64,000 bases of DNA from Acidobacterium sp. (GCA_003166955.1 PMUI01000121.1:298-64297), one strand, 5' to 3'; numbered from the stretch's first letter, positions 17,342 through 26,049 are shown. Notes: generated by a model not told the origin, from the sequence alone. Made by a program: numbers and translations.

Positions 17342-17575
17342 GCAGCTCCATCGCAGGGTGAGGGATTCGTACAAGCTGGAGCGGCTGATCCCTGCTTTCC
17401 CGGGAGCGATATAATGACTCGCCTGCGCCGCCGCTTCGCGACCTGTATAGTATCGCACTTCGATGTTACGCTCCCGGGTAGCCTCGGCTGACCCTGCAAC
17501 CTCGTCGTCAACCCCCCAAAGTGCATTTTGAGGCGGGCGAACAGCGATATACGATGAGGCATTGCGACTCAACCC

Positions 17576-18103
17576 ATGGCCCGCCCAACCAGCCATCCCG
17601 TTAAACCCGCTCCCCCGAAGGCCAAACCGCGCGACCCGATGGCTTCCGGCGCGCGCGACGCCGCCCAGAACCGCTCGGCGAGCCACAACTACTTCATCCT
17701 CGAGAAGTACGAGGCGGGTGTGGCCCTGCGCGGGAGCGAGGTCAAGTCGATCCGCGAGGGTAAGGCCAATCTCAGGGACGCTTACGGCCTCATTAAGGAT
17801 GGGGAAGCCTTTCTGCTGAACGCGCATATCGGAGCGTATTCCCACGCCAGCTACAACAATCATGAAGCTCTGCGCACACGAAAGCTGTTGCTGCACCAGG
17901 AGGAAATTCGAAAACTCACGGGAAAGACGCAGCAAAAGGGGCTAACGCTCATCCCCACACGGCTTTATTTTCGTAACGGCCGCGTGAAATGCGAGCTGGC
18001 CGTGGCCCGTGGCAAGCAGGACTGGGACAAGCGCGAAACCGAACGCCGCCGCGAAGCCGACAAGGAAGCCCGTGCGGCGATTGCCCGGAGCCGGAAGGCG
18101 TAA
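17576..18103 (+). CDS. smpB: SsrA-binding protein SmpB
   Basis: Binds tmRNA and delivers it to stalled ribosomes in trans-translation. 175 aa: a ~30-residue basic, proline-rich extension precedes the conserved core ASHNYFILEKYEAGVALRGSEVKSIREGKANLRDAY, with TLIPTRLYFRNGRVKCELAVARGKQDWDKRE and a basic C-terminal tail ending RSRKA. It is divergent from the secretin operon. The 234-bp spacer holds a TATAAT at 17410-17415 but no convincing partner box, and nothing else. The tmRNA gene itself is not in this window. Confidence 0.95.
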   Translation: MARPTSHPVKPAPPKAKPRDPMASGARDAAQNRSASHNYFILEKYEAGVALRGSEVKSIREGKANLRDAYGLIKDGEAFLLNAHIGAYSHASYNNHEALRTRKLLLHQEEIRKLTGKTQQKGLTLIPTRLYFRNGRVKCELAVARGKQDWDKRETERRREADKEARAAIARSRKA

Positions 18104-18107
18104 AAAG

Positions 18108-18129
18108 TTGTACAAGATTTGTTGTACAA
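18108..18129 (+). promoter_or_regulatory. Twin palindromic operator of the Phd/PIN module
   Basis: Two exact copies of the self-complementary octamer TTGTACAA (18108-18115 and 18122-18129), 14 bp centre to centre, lie directly upstream of the antitoxin ATG at 18138. Phd/YefM antitoxins typically bind paired short palindromes overlapping their own promoter, so autorepression by the toxin-antitoxin complex is the natural reading. Confidence 0.55.
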
Positions 18130-18137
18130 TATTTTCT

Positions 18138-18395
18138 ATGCCGAAGACGGTGAGCATTGCGTACTTCAGGGCCAATCTCCCCAAGCTTCTCAAAGATGTG
18201 AAGAAGGGTCAGAGTGTGCTCATTTCGCGTTACAAAGAGCCGGTTGCGCTGATTTCGCCCGTGCCCAAAGCGGAATCTGAGAAGCCTGGGCCTCGATTCG
18301 GCACCGGAAAGGGGCGCGTGCGCTTGATTGACCCTCACGCTTTCGACCCGATGACGGACGAAGAAGTGGACGCTTTCGTTGAAGGGCGCTACTAA
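18138..18395 (+). CDS. Phd/YefM family antitoxin
   Basis: 85 aa from ATG 18138. The N-terminal DNA-binding fold is evident in SIAYFRANLPKLLKDVKKGQSVLISRYKEPVALISPV; the C-terminal half, which would wrap the toxin, is acidic near its end (DPMTDEEVDAFVEGRY). The stop codon abuts the toxin's GTG. Twin TTGTACAA palindromes just upstream are the probable operator. Confidence 0.85.
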   Translation: MPKTVSIAYFRANLPKLLKDVKKGQSVLISRYKEPVALISPVPKAESEKPGPRFGTGKGRVRLIDPHAFDPMTDEEVDAFVEGRY

Positions 18396-18782
18396 GTGGA
18401 TCGGGTGTTACTGGACACCCAAACCATTTATCTCGCATATCGCGGAGAGATGCATAGATTTACCCGCGACGTGCGGTCGCTCATCGAGAATCCGGATACC
18501 GTACGCCTGATCAGTTCGATTTCCATCGTGGAGATCGCGATCAAGAATGTGATCGGAAAGCTGGAGATGGACGATAGCGCGACGCGCGAGGCAATGAAGG
18601 ACCTCCGGCTAACCGAGCTGCCATTCGAATCCCGCCATGCATTCGAAATGTTTTCGCTCCCGCAATATCATCGCGATCCCTTCGATCGCATGATCCTCGC
18701 GACGGCCGTCGCCGAACGGCTGCCCATTGTCACAGGTGATCGCATCTTCCGCCGCTATTCCGAAGTTAAAGTTATCTGGTAA
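18396..18782 (+). CDS. PIN domain toxin (VapC-like)
   Basis: 128 aa ribonuclease of the PIN fold, starting with GTG directly after the antitoxin stop. The acidic active site is intact: Asp7 (LLDTQ), Glu46 (SIVEIAIK), Asp94/Asp97 (RDPFDRMI) and Asp115 (VTGDRIF). Length and layout match PIN toxins paired with Phd-type antitoxins. RNA target unknown. The module sits between smpB and pepA without disrupting either. Confidence 0.88.
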   Translation: MDRVLLDTQTIYLAYRGEMHRFTRDVRSLIENPDTVRLISSISIVEIAIKNVIGKLEMDDSATREAMKDLRLTELPFESRHAFEMFSLPQYHRDPFDRMILATAVAERLPIVTGDRIFRRYSEVKVIW

Positions 18783-18805
18783 GGTTTCGCAGTTTCCGAA
18801 TATCC

Positions 18806-20326
18806 ATGAACACAAAAATCCTCTTTGCCCCCACCTCCGACGTAGAAACCGAACTGCTCGCCGTCTTCGCCGTCGACACCGCCCCAAAAGGCGCCCCCAA
18901 GCCTGAAGTCCGCCTGCTGGCCGGTGACGACGCCGTCGCGAACGCCGCCCGAACCGTCCTCGACGGAGGCGAGTTCAAGGCCGAACTCTGCGAGCCGCTC
19001 TTGCTCCACAGCCCTTCCGGTCTCAAGGCCAGGCGGCTCCTGATCGTCGGCTTGGGCAAAGCAGCCAAACTCACCCCGCATGAGGTTCGCAAAGGCGCCG
19101 GTGCCGCCGTTCGCTTCGCCAAGCCCCGCGGCCTGCGCGAGGTTGCGATCGCAGTCCCGGTCGCCGAGGCGCTCGACCCGAAACTGACCGTCCGCGCACT
19201 CGCCGAGGGCGCCGTGATCGGCGACTTCGATTCCGACACCTACCGCTCCGACCGCAAAGACCGCAGCGTGCAGTCCGTCCAGGTCCTCGTTCCGCCCGCA
19301 GCCGACCAGGGCGCCGCTGAGGCTGCCCTGCGTGAGGGAGTGATCGTCGGCGAGTCTCAGAACTTTGCCCGCGCTCTGGTCAACGAGCCGGGCAATCGCC
19401 TGACACCCACCGTCCTCGGCCAGCGCGCCGCGGAGATGTGCCGCGAGTTCGGCATTCAGTGCGAGGTCTATGGAACGGATAAGCTTCGCGAGCTGAAGAT
19501 GGGCGCGTTCCTCAGTGTCACCCAGGGCTCCGACGAGCCACCCGCTCTGATCGTGATGACGTACGAGCCCCAGGGCGCCCCCGCAGGCCCGGTTCTGGGC
19601 CTCGTGGGGAAGGGAATCACCTTCGACACAGGCGGCATCTCCATCAAGCCCTCCGACAACATGGAGAAGATGAAGTACGACATGGCGGGTGGCGCAGCCA
19701 TGATCGGCGCGATGCGGGCGATTGCCCAACTGCAGCCGCCGGTCAAGGTCATCGGGATCGTCTGTGCGGCGGAGAACATGCCCTCCGGCAAAGCGCAGAA
19801 ACCCGGCGACGTCCAGATCGCAATGCCCGCTCCCGGCAAGCCCGGCAAGGCCATCGAAATCATCAACACCGACGCCGAAGGCCGTCTCGTCCTCGCCGAC
19901 GGCATCACCTACGCGAAGCAACTCGGCGCGACCCACCTCATCGACGCCGCCACCCTGACCGCCGCGGTCGCCATCGCGCTGGGCCAGCTCAACGCCGGCA
20001 TCTTCGCCAACGACGACGACAGCTACCAGCGCTTCACCGACGGTCTCAAAGTCTCCGGCGAGCGCTTCTGGCGGCTGCCCCTCGACGACGACTACCGCGA
20101 CGTCATCAAGTCCTCCATCGCCGACATCAAGAACACCGGCGGCCGCTATGGCGGGGCCATCAACGCGGCCATGTTCCTGAAGGAATTTGCCGAGGAAACG
20201 CCGTGGCTGCACCTCGACATCGCCGCCACGGCCTGGAACGACGATGCCAAGCCCTGGATGGCCTCCGGGCCGACGGGGATAGCGGTCCGCAGCGTGATCG
20301 AGTGGATCCGGAGGTTTGCGGGATAG
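18806..20326 (+). CDS. pepA: Leucyl aminopeptidase, M17 family
   Basis: Cytosolic two-metal aminopeptidase; 506 aa, standard length. The N-terminal macro-like domain spans ~1-165. The catalytic domain has the metal-ligand stretches GKGITFDTGGISIKP (Lys269, Asp274, Lys281), YDMAGG (Asp292) and the family signature NTDAEGRL (354-361). All ligands are present, so it should be active as the usual hexamer. The gene lies 23 bases after the PIN toxin gene but is probably transcribed independently. Confidence 0.95.
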   Translation: MNTKILFAPTSDVETELLAVFAVDTAPKGAPKPEVRLLAGDDAVANAARTVLDGGEFKAELCEPLLLHSPSGLKARRLLIVGLGKAAKLTPHEVRKGAGAAVRFAKPRGLREVAIAVPVAEALDPKLTVRALAEGAVIGDFDSDTYRSDRKDRSVQSVQVLVPPAADQGAAEAALREGVIVGESQNFARALVNEPGNRLTPTVLGQRAAEMCREFGIQCEVYGTDKLRELKMGAFLSVTQGSDEPPALIVMTYEPQGAPAGPVLGLVGKGITFDTGGISIKPSDNMEKMKYDMAGGAAMIGAMRAIAQLQPPVKVIGIVCAAENMPSGKAQKPGDVQIAMPAPGKPGKAIEIINTDAEGRLVLADGITYAKQLGATHLIDAATLTAAVAIALGQLNAGIFANDDDSYQRFTDGLKVSGERFWRLPLDDDYRDVIKSSIADIKNTGGRYGGAINAAMFLKEFAEETPWLHLDIAATAWNDDAKPWMASGPTGIAVRSVIEWIRRFAG

Positions 20327-20333
20327 TGCGGCC

Positions 20334-20386
20334 TGCAATCAATGACTGCAATGATATCAGCGATTGCATTGACATCATTGATTGCA
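20334..20386 (+). promoter_or_regulatory. Nested inverted repeats upstream of RHH antitoxin
   Basis: TGCAATCAATGA (20334-20345) and TCATTGATTGCA (20375-20386) are perfect inverted copies of 12 bp. Inside them a second pair, TGCAAT (20347-20352) and ATTGCA (20363-20368), repeats the outer half-site. This gives four half-sites immediately before the antitoxin gene at 20405, as expected for a ribbon-helix-helix autorepressor that binds cooperatively. Confidence 0.55.
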
Positions 20387-20404
20387 CCGCGCTAACCTTG
20401 AAGC

Positions 20405-20683
20405 ATGGCCAGCATCACCATCCGCAAACTCAATGATTCCGTTAAGACAAAGCTCCGCATCCGCGCAGCCCAAAACGGCCGCTCCATGGAAGAAGAAGCG
20501 CGGGTGATCATCACGGCTGCGGTCTCTGGAGAGCCCGGGACGAAGCCGGGCAATATGGCTGAACGGATTCGCAGCCGGTTCGAGCCGCTTGGTGGTGTGG
20601 AGTTAGAAATTCCGCCTCGCGGACCCGACCGTGAGCCGCCTGACTTCAGTGGTCCTGAATACGGAACCTACGATGACGAATGA
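20405..20683 (+). CDS. FitA-like ribbon-helix-helix antitoxin without adjacent toxin
   Basis: 92 aa. MASITIRKLNDSVKTKLRIRAAQNGRSMEEEARVIITAA is a textbook Arc/FitA-type ribbon-helix-helix domain. The C-terminal ~40 residues are acidic and proline-rich (ends EYGTYDDE), the kind of tail that neutralises a PIN toxin. No toxin follows: the next gene, lgt, is on the other strand 17 bases away. Either the toxin has been lost or this protein acts as a solo regulator at the palindromes upstream. Confidence 0.8.
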   Translation: MASITIRKLNDSVKTKLRIRAAQNGRSMEEEARVIITAAVSGEPGTKPGNMAERIRSRFEPLGGVELEIPPRGPDREPPDFSGPEYGTYDDE

Positions 20684-20700
20684 AGCGCGCTGCAACCTCT

Positions 20701-21492
20701 TCAGGAATGCGCCGTAGCCGTCTTCCGCTCCGCCTTGGCCCCCGCCGCCCCAGCTCTCGCCCGAGCCATCAGAATCAGCCCAAACCCAAAAACAACAGCT
20801 CCCAGGCTGGCCAGCTGCGCGTTCGTCATGCCCCACAGGATCCGCGGGTTGATCCGGATAAACTCCACCAGAAACCGCGCAATCCCCGTCAGAATCAGAT
20901 ACTCGCCAGTGATCTGTCCAACCGGCTTCGGCCGCTCCGGTGCGCCGCTCCGCCACAAAATCCATGTGATCAACAGCGCCCCAAGCAATTCATAAATCGG
21001 CGTAGGATGCACGCGCTGAAACGTTGGCACCAGCCCGTGAGGGAAGCTCATCCCCCAAGGCAGGTTGGTGGGAATCCCATAGTCGCCGTCGCCCGAAACC
21101 AAACACCCCAGCCGCCCGACTCCGTACCCAATCGCCGCCGCCGGCGAAGCCAGATCCAGCATCTGCAGCGGCCCCAGCTTGTAGACTCGCGCCTGCCACA
21201 GCAGGGTCAAAATCCCGACGATCAGTCCGCCATACCAGGCAAACCCCGCGCGGTCGAACAGCAAATCCGCCGGATGCCTCATCAGCGCGTGGGGCGTCTC
21301 CATCACATGCCAGAGTTTCGACCCGATGACCCCGGCGACCGTCGAAACCGCCACAATGCTGATCGCGTCGCCGTCGATTTTCCAGCGACGAAAGTTCTTG
21401 TAAAGAATCCAACAGGCAGCCACCGCCGCCAGCCACAGCATGATGCCAAACGTGCCAATAGAAAACCGGCCAATGTGAATAAACGGGTACAT
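20701..21492 (-). CDS. lgt: Prolipoprotein diacylglyceryl transferase
   Basis: Transfers diacylglycerol from phosphatidylglycerol to the lipobox cysteine of prolipoproteins in the inner membrane. 263 aa with about seven hydrophobic segments. Key regions: HIGRFSIGTFGIML near the start, FAWYGGLIVG, and IGYGVGRLGCLVSGDGDYGIPT in place of the Lgt signature containing GRxGNFxNxE; the substitution is of the kind seen in non-proteobacterial Lgt. HPTPIYE follows. Lipoproteins with clear lipoboxes occur elsewhere in the window (4501 and 54555). Confidence 0.9.
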   Translation of the reverse strand: MYPFIHIGRFSIGTFGIMLWLAAVAACWILYKNFRRWKIDGDAISIVAVSTVAGVIGSKLWHVMETPHALMRHPADLLFDRAGFAWYGGLIVGILTLLWQARVYKLGPLQMLDLASPAAAIGYGVGRLGCLVSGDGDYGIPTNLPWGMSFPHGLVPTFQRVHPTPIYELLGALLITWILWRSGAPERPKPVGQITGEYLILTGIARFLVEFIRINPRILWGMTNAQLASLGAVVFGFGLILMARARAGAAGAKAERKTATAHS

Positions 21493-21546
21493 ACGCGCGT
21501 CTCTTGAGTATAGCTTCCACAGGGGACTTTGGAGTTAATCTGGCCT

Positions 21547-22152
21547 GTGAGCACGACAACCATCCATGCCGCGCTTGAGGTGCTGTTCAGCCGCGAGCGC
21601 ATCAGCCATCGCGTCGCCGAAATGGGGCGTCAAATCGACCAGGATTACGCAGGCGAGAAGATCGTCCTCGTCGGCGTGCTGAAGGGAGCCGCCATTTTCC
21701 TGGCCGATCTCGCCCGCAGCATCTCGGTCGACAACACCTTCGACTTCGTCGCCGTCTCCAGCTACGCCAAGGGCGCCCGCACCAGTGGCGCGGTCAAGCT
21801 CATCAAAGACCTTGATCAGCCCATCGAAGGCAAAAACGTCATTATCGTCGAAGACATTCTCGATACAGGCCTTACGCTCAACTTCCTGCGCAGCCTTTTC
21901 GAGCAGCACCAGCCAAAAACCCTCCGCATCGCCGCACTACTTGACAAACCATCCCGGCGCGTGGAAAAAATCGATGCCGATTATGTGGGATTCACTATTC
22001 CCAATCAGTTTGTTATTGGGTATGGGATGGATTTCGCAGAGCGCTACCGGAACCTGCCGGACATTTGTCTGATGCCTCCGGATGAAACACCCCTGCAAGC
22101 CAACACCGAGCTTGCCGGGGGCCCCGTCGCGCCCGAATTATCGGCGGGCTGA
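21547..22152 (+). CDS. hpt: Hypoxanthine phosphoribosyltransferase
   Basis: Purine salvage: converts hypoxanthine/guanine plus PRPP to IMP/GMP. About 201 aa from GTG 21547, with GGAG 12 nt upstream; a TTG at 21529 would add six residues but lacks a ribosome site. Motifs: ILVGVLKGAAIFLADLARS-type loop I (VGVLKGAAIF), the flexible-loop SYAKG region, and the PRPP-binding VIIVEDILDTGLT. The C-terminal ~25 residues are a family-atypical Pro/Ala-rich tail. It is followed 17 nt later by deoC, suggesting a nucleotide-salvage unit. Confidence 0.92.
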   Translation: MSTTTIHAALEVLFSRERISHRVAEMGRQIDQDYAGEKIVLVGVLKGAAIFLADLARSISVDNTFDFVAVSSYAKGARTSGAVKLIKDLDQPIEGKNVIIVEDILDTGLTLNFLRSLFEQHQPKTLRIAALLDKPSRRVEKIDADYVGFTIPNQFVIGYGMDFAERYRNLPDICLMPPDETPLQANTELAGGPVAPELSAG

Positions 22153-22169
22153 AAGGAGTCTGCCCTCAA

Positions 22170-22925
22170 ATGAGCACACCAATTCACCTCCTCGATGAAG
22201 AAGAGGAGCAGGAAGTCCCAGGGTTCGACGCGGAAGCCTTTGCAAAGCGCGCGCTGTCCTCCAAACAGAATCTCGCAGCCGTCATCGACCACACGCTGCT
22301 GAAACCGGAAGCCACCCAGGAGCAGGTCATCCGCCTGTGCCGCGAAGCCGCGGAGCATCGTTTTGCCTGCGCCATGGTCAATCCCACATGGACCGCGCTG
22401 GCCTATTCCGAGCTCGCCGGAACCGGCATTCCCGTCGGCGTTGTCGTTGGCTTTCCCCTGGGCGCTTCGCTCGGAACCACGAAGCGCGAAGAAGCCGCGA
22501 CGCTGGTGAAAATCGGCGCGCACGACGTCGACATGGTCATCAATGTCGGGCTGCTGAAGTCCGGCGAGAACCAGGCCGTCCAGCAGGAGATTGAGGGCGT
22601 CGTCGAGGTCGCCCACGAAGCCGGCGCTATCGTGAAAGTCATCCTCGAAACCTGCCTGCTCACCGTCGAGGAGAAGCTGCGGGCCTCGGAGTTGGCCATC
22701 GCCGCAGGCGCCAATTTCATCAAGACCAGCACGGGATTCTCAACCGGCGGTGCGACCCCCGAAGACGTTGCCCTGATGCGCGGCGTGGCCGGCGGACGCT
22801 GTGGCGTAAAAGCCTCGGGCGGAATCCGCACTCTGGCCGACGCCAAGCGCATGCTCGAAGCCGGAGCCTGCCGCATCGGCGCCAGCGCCAGCGTCGCGAT
22901 CCTTGGCGAATTGAAGAACACTTAG
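22170..22925 (+). CDS. deoC: Deoxyribose-phosphate aldolase
   Basis: Cleaves 2-deoxyribose 5-phosphate to glyceraldehyde 3-phosphate and acetaldehyde in nucleoside catabolism. 251 aa; an acidic ~33-residue extension (LLDEEEEQE) precedes the TIM barrel. Catalytic residues are present: Asp121 (HDVDMVIN), Schiff-base Lys185 (FIKTSTGF) and Lys214 (GVKASGGIR). It follows hpt closely on the same strand with GGAG 13 nt before its ATG, consistent with coexpression. Confidence 0.94.
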   Translation: MSTPIHLLDEEEEQEVPGFDAEAFAKRALSSKQNLAAVIDHTLLKPEATQEQVIRLCREAAEHRFACAMVNPTWTALAYSELAGTGIPVGVVVGFPLGASLGTTKREEAATLVKIGAHDVDMVINVGLLKSGENQAVQQEIEGVVEVAHEAGAIVKVILETCLLTVEEKLRASELAIAAGANFIKTSTGFSTGGATPEDVALMRGVAGGRCGVKASGGIRTLADAKRMLEAGACRIGASASVAILGELKNT

Positions 22926-22956
22926 GATCGCGCCGCACTCAGCCGCCGCACTGGCA

Positions 22957-22972
22957 CCGGCATTTGTGCCGG
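22957..22972 (+). terminator. Short hairpin after deoC
   Basis: CCGGCA (22957-22962) and TGCCGG (22967-22972) form a 6-bp stem with a TTTG loop, 31 bases after the deoC stop. No T tract follows, so termination is only possible, not shown. Confidence 0.3.
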
Positions 22973-23062
22973 GGACAGCGTCGTCGCAACACAGAGCCCT
23001 GCAAAACCCCGTATCATGACATTCGTTCCGCGCGTGCAGCGCCGCGCGCCAGCAGGAGAATC

Positions 23063-25006
23063 GTGACCGAAGACCCCGAACAAAACCCGGCAGAGCAATC
23101 GTGGGAAGGGGATTACCGGCCCGTTTCTCCTGAAGTGTCGCGACGGCCCGCGCAGGTGCACGTCGATCCGTTGCAGACGGAATTCCTCGTCCGCCTGGCC
23201 GATGCGTTGAACACCACGCTGGACCTGAAAACCCTGCTCGAGCGCACCGCCTCGCTGGTCCGCGTCGTCATCGACTACCGCATCTTCGCCATCCTTCTCG
23301 TCAACGACCGCACCCACGATCTGCGCATGCGTTTCCAGATCGGCCACAAGCCGGAGGTCGAGCGGATGCGCATCCGCATGGGCGAAGGCATTGTCGGCGA
23401 GGTCGCCCAGAGCCGCCAGCCCATGCTGGTCAACGACGTCACCCAGGCGCACAACTACATCAACGCCAACCCCGACGTGCGCACCGAGCTGGCCGTCCCG
23501 CTGATCACCAAAAACCGCATGATTGGCGTCATCGACATCCAGGCCGAACAGCCGAATTACTTCACTCAGGAGCACCTGCACCTGCTCACCCTCACCGCGT
23601 CGCGGATCGCGGGCGCCATCGAAAATGCGCGGCTCTACACGCGCGTGGCGCGCCAGGCGCAAACCCTCCAGGTCCTGAACGAAATCAGCCGCGAGATCAC
23701 CTCCATCCTCGACCCCGATGAGCTGCTGCAGAAGGTAGGCCAGCTCGTGCGCCGCATCATTGACTACCAGATGTTCTCCATCTGGCTGGTCAACGAGCGC
23801 GACCAGCTCCTCGAGAACCGCCTGTCGATCCGCTTCGTGCCTCGCTCCGAGGCGAAAGACAAACGTGAAGAAAAACGCGAAGAGCCACGCCGCAGTATCT
23901 GGGACTCATCGCCACCGGAGCCGCCCCCGCTGGCGCCTCCCAGCGGCGTTTTAGGCGAGCGCATCGAAAATGCCGGACCCCTCGGCACAACCATTCCGCT
24001 GGACCGCGGCCTGGTGGGCGCTGCCATTCGCGAGAAGCGGGTGATTCATGTCGCCGATGTCCGCAAGGATTCCCGCTATCACATGGTGAACCCCGAGACG
24101 CGCTCCGAAATGACGGTGCCGCTCATCTACAAAGGCACCGCCATCGGCGTGCTCGACGTCGAGCACACTCGCCTGCACTACTTCACCGAGGATCACGAGC
24201 GCGCGATGACCACCCTCGCCGCGCAGATCGCCATTGCCATCGAAAATGCACGGCTCTATACGCAGGTCATGCAGCAGGAGCAGCGCCTCGAGCGCGATCT
24301 GGCTATGGCACGCGAGGTCCAGCTCCGCCTGCTGCCGCCCGCCAGGCCCCAGCACAAACGCGCCGAGTTCGCCGCGCGCTTCCTGCCCGCCCGCACCATC
24401 GGCGGCGACCTTTACGACTTCCTCACGTACGACGCGAACCGCAGCGCCATCGCGCTCGGCGATGTCAGCGGCAAGGCGGCGCCCGCGGCGCTCTACGCAG
24501 CGCTGGTCAGCGGTATCATGCGCTCGGTGGCCAGCCAGCATCTCTCGCCTTCCGAGATGCTGAAGACGCTGAACGACGCGCTTCAGGAACGCAAGCTCGA
24601 CTCGCAATACGTCACCATGCTTTTCGGCGTCTGGAACGACGAAAACCTCACCGTGCAGATCGCCAATGGTGGATCGGTGCAGCCGCTCTTCTGCCGCGGC
24701 GAGGAGATTGAGACCATCCGCGCCGAGGGCTTCCCGCTGGGCATGTTCCCCAATGCCACCTGGGAGGAGTTCAGCATCGCCACCCAGCCCGGCGACTCGG
24801 TGGTCTTCTTCAGCGACGGCATCCCCGACGCGCAGAATGCCGCGGGCGAGATGTATGGCAACGACCGGCTGATCGCCACGGTGAAGAAGAACCACCACAA
24901 ATCCGCGTCCCGGCTCGCGGACTGCATTCTGACCGACGTGGGCCGCTTCCAGGGCAAGCGCGACCGCTTCGACGACGAGACTGTCGTCGTGCTCCGGGTT
25001 ATCTAA
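23063..25006 (+). CDS. Tandem-GAF SpoIIE/RsbU-type serine phosphatase
   Basis: 647 aa from GTG 23063 (AGGAG 4 nt upstream). Domain order: GAF 1 ~40-195 (LLERTASLVRVVIDYRIFAILL to IAGAIENARLYTRV), GAF 2 ~200-405 interrupted by a charged, proline-rich insert (~260-305), then a helical linker (QEQRLERDLAMAREVQLRLLP) and a PP2C-like SpoIIE domain ~430-647 with GGDLYDF, ALGDVSGKAAPAALYAAL and the late metal site FFSDGIPDAQN plus DDETVVVL. The two GAF domains presumably sense a small ligand or redox state and control dephosphorylation of an anti-sigma antagonist. No partner switching genes are adjacent, so the target lies elsewhere. Confidence 0.9.
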   Translation: MTEDPEQNPAEQSWEGDYRPVSPEVSRRPAQVHVDPLQTEFLVRLADALNTTLDLKTLLERTASLVRVVIDYRIFAILLVNDRTHDLRMRFQIGHKPEVERMRIRMGEGIVGEVAQSRQPMLVNDVTQAHNYINANPDVRTELAVPLITKNRMIGVIDIQAEQPNYFTQEHLHLLTLTASRIAGAIENARLYTRVARQAQTLQVLNEISREITSILDPDELLQKVGQLVRRIIDYQMFSIWLVNERDQLLENRLSIRFVPRSEAKDKREEKREEPRRSIWDSSPPEPPPLAPPSGVLGERIENAGPLGTTIPLDRGLVGAAIREKRVIHVADVRKDSRYHMVNPETRSEMTVPLIYKGTAIGVLDVEHTRLHYFTEDHERAMTTLAAQIAIAIENARLYTQVMQQEQRLERDLAMAREVQLRLLPPARPQHKRAEFAARFLPARTIGGDLYDFLTYDANRSAIALGDVSGKAAPAALYAALVSGIMRSVASQHLSPSEMLKTLNDALQERKLDSQYVTMLFGVWNDENLTVQIANGGSVQPLFCRGEEIETIRAEGFPLGMFPNATWEEFSIATQPGDSVVFFSDGIPDAQNAAGEMYGNDRLIATVKKNHHKSASRLADCILTDVGRFQGKRDRFDDETVVVLRVI

Positions 25007-25099
25007 GTCGCGCGTCTGCGATCCGTAACCTAACCTTCCTTCACATTTGTCCCCTGCTAGAAGGTAAGTTACTAACGGATGAGTACCGGCAAAGTGTTA

Positions 25100-25127
25100 T
25101 TGCGAATTGGTCAGCGCGGCGTACAAT
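25100..25127 (+). promoter_or_regulatory. Candidate promoter of the PEGA protein gene
   Basis: TTGCGA (25100-25105) and TACAAT (25122-25127) with a 16-bp spacer, 35 bases before the ATG at 25162. The spacer region 25010-25160 is clearly more AT-rich than its surroundings. Confidence 0.45.
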
Positions 25128-25161
25128 TCGCTTCGTCATTACCTACGAGGAATTATTCATT

Positions 25162-26049
25162 ATGAAAACGATCGTAACTATCTGTTCTTGTGTCCTGCTT
25201 GGTGTTGCCTTGAGTGCTGGTACCGCGACTAACGCTGTAGCCCAGGACGCGGTTCCTGCCCCGGCTTTGCCAGCCGCGGCGCCACAGCCAGCAACACCGC
25301 CTTCGCCTAACACGCTTCTGGACGGAACCCCCATAAAAACGCGAATTAGTGAGACGGTCTCTTCCGGCGATGCAAAAGTTGGCCAGGAAGTTCCGTTCGA
25401 GGTGTTGGAAGACGTAAGTGTGAATGGGTTAATCGTCATTCCCAAGGGCGCGTCAGCCATTGGTACTGTGACGGCTGCGGAGCCGAAGCGTAGTATGGGC
25501 CGCGCGGGGAAGCTTGATATCAGCATCTCGTACGTTCGTCTTCGCGATCAGGAGAAGGCCGCATTGCGTGCGGTAAAAGACGTAAAGGGTGGCGGACACG
25601 TAGGCGCGATGACCAGCGCCATGGTTGCCACATCTTTTGTCTTCTTTCCTGCCGCTCCACTATTCCTTTTCATCCATGGCAAGGACATCACGATTCCCCA
25701 GGGTACCGAGATGACGGCTTTCGTACAGGGGGATATGCGCCTCGACATGTCTCAATTCGGCAGTGCCCCGGGGGCGACTCTCCAGACCGCTTCCCAGGGA
25801 AGTCCTGCGGCCAGCGCTGCGGGACCAAGCCCATCGTCGTGTTCGCTGGTAGTTCAATCCACGCCCCCGGGCGCGGACATTGAAATTGACGGCGCATTCG
25901 CTGGAAACACACCCTCCACTCTGACCCTTGCTGGCGGGAGCCATCAGGTTGTCGTGAAAAAGCAGGGCTTTGCCGACTGGAGTCGCAATCTTAACGTGAC
26001 TGGAGGCACCATCAATCTCAATGTCGAAATGAATCCGGCAGGGAATTGA
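25162..26049 (+). CDS. Secreted PEGA-domain protein
   Basis: 295 aa. Signal peptide of ~27 residues ending AVAQ, a Pro/Ala linker, then a domain ~50-185 containing IVIPKGASAIGTVTAAEPKRSMGRAGKLDISISYVRL, similar in style to outer-membrane stress proteins with surface-property domains. A C-terminal PEGA domain (~225-295) has CSLVVQSTPPGADIEIDGAFAGNTPSTLTLAGGSHQVVVKKQGF. PEGA domains usually act in cell-surface or peptidoglycan-proximal proteins. Its codon use is less GC-biased than that of the neighbours, suggesting later acquisition or different expression constraints. Confidence 0.75.
   Translation: MKTIVTICSCVLLGVALSAGTATNAVAQDAVPAPALPAAAPQPATPPSPNTLLDGTPIKTRISETVSSGDAKVGQEVPFEVLEDVSVNGLIVIPKGASAIGTVTAAEPKRSMGRAGKLDISISYVRLRDQEKAALRAVKDVKGGGHVGAMTSAMVATSFVFFPAAPLFLFIHGKDITIPQGTEMTAFVQGDMRLDMSQFGSAPGATLQTASQGSPAASAAGPSPSSCSLVVQSTPPGADIEIDGAFAGNTPSTLTLAGGSHQVVVKKQGFADWSRNLNVTGGTINLNVEMNPAGN

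Noticed and set aside
15482-17491. Long plus-strand open frame opposite the secretin gene
   Set aside because: Antisense shadow of the secretin; Arg/Leu/Val-rich product without motifs.
18755-20338. 527-codon minus-strand open frame opposite pepA
   Set aside because: Antisense shadow; Gly/Asp/Val-rich low-complexity product.
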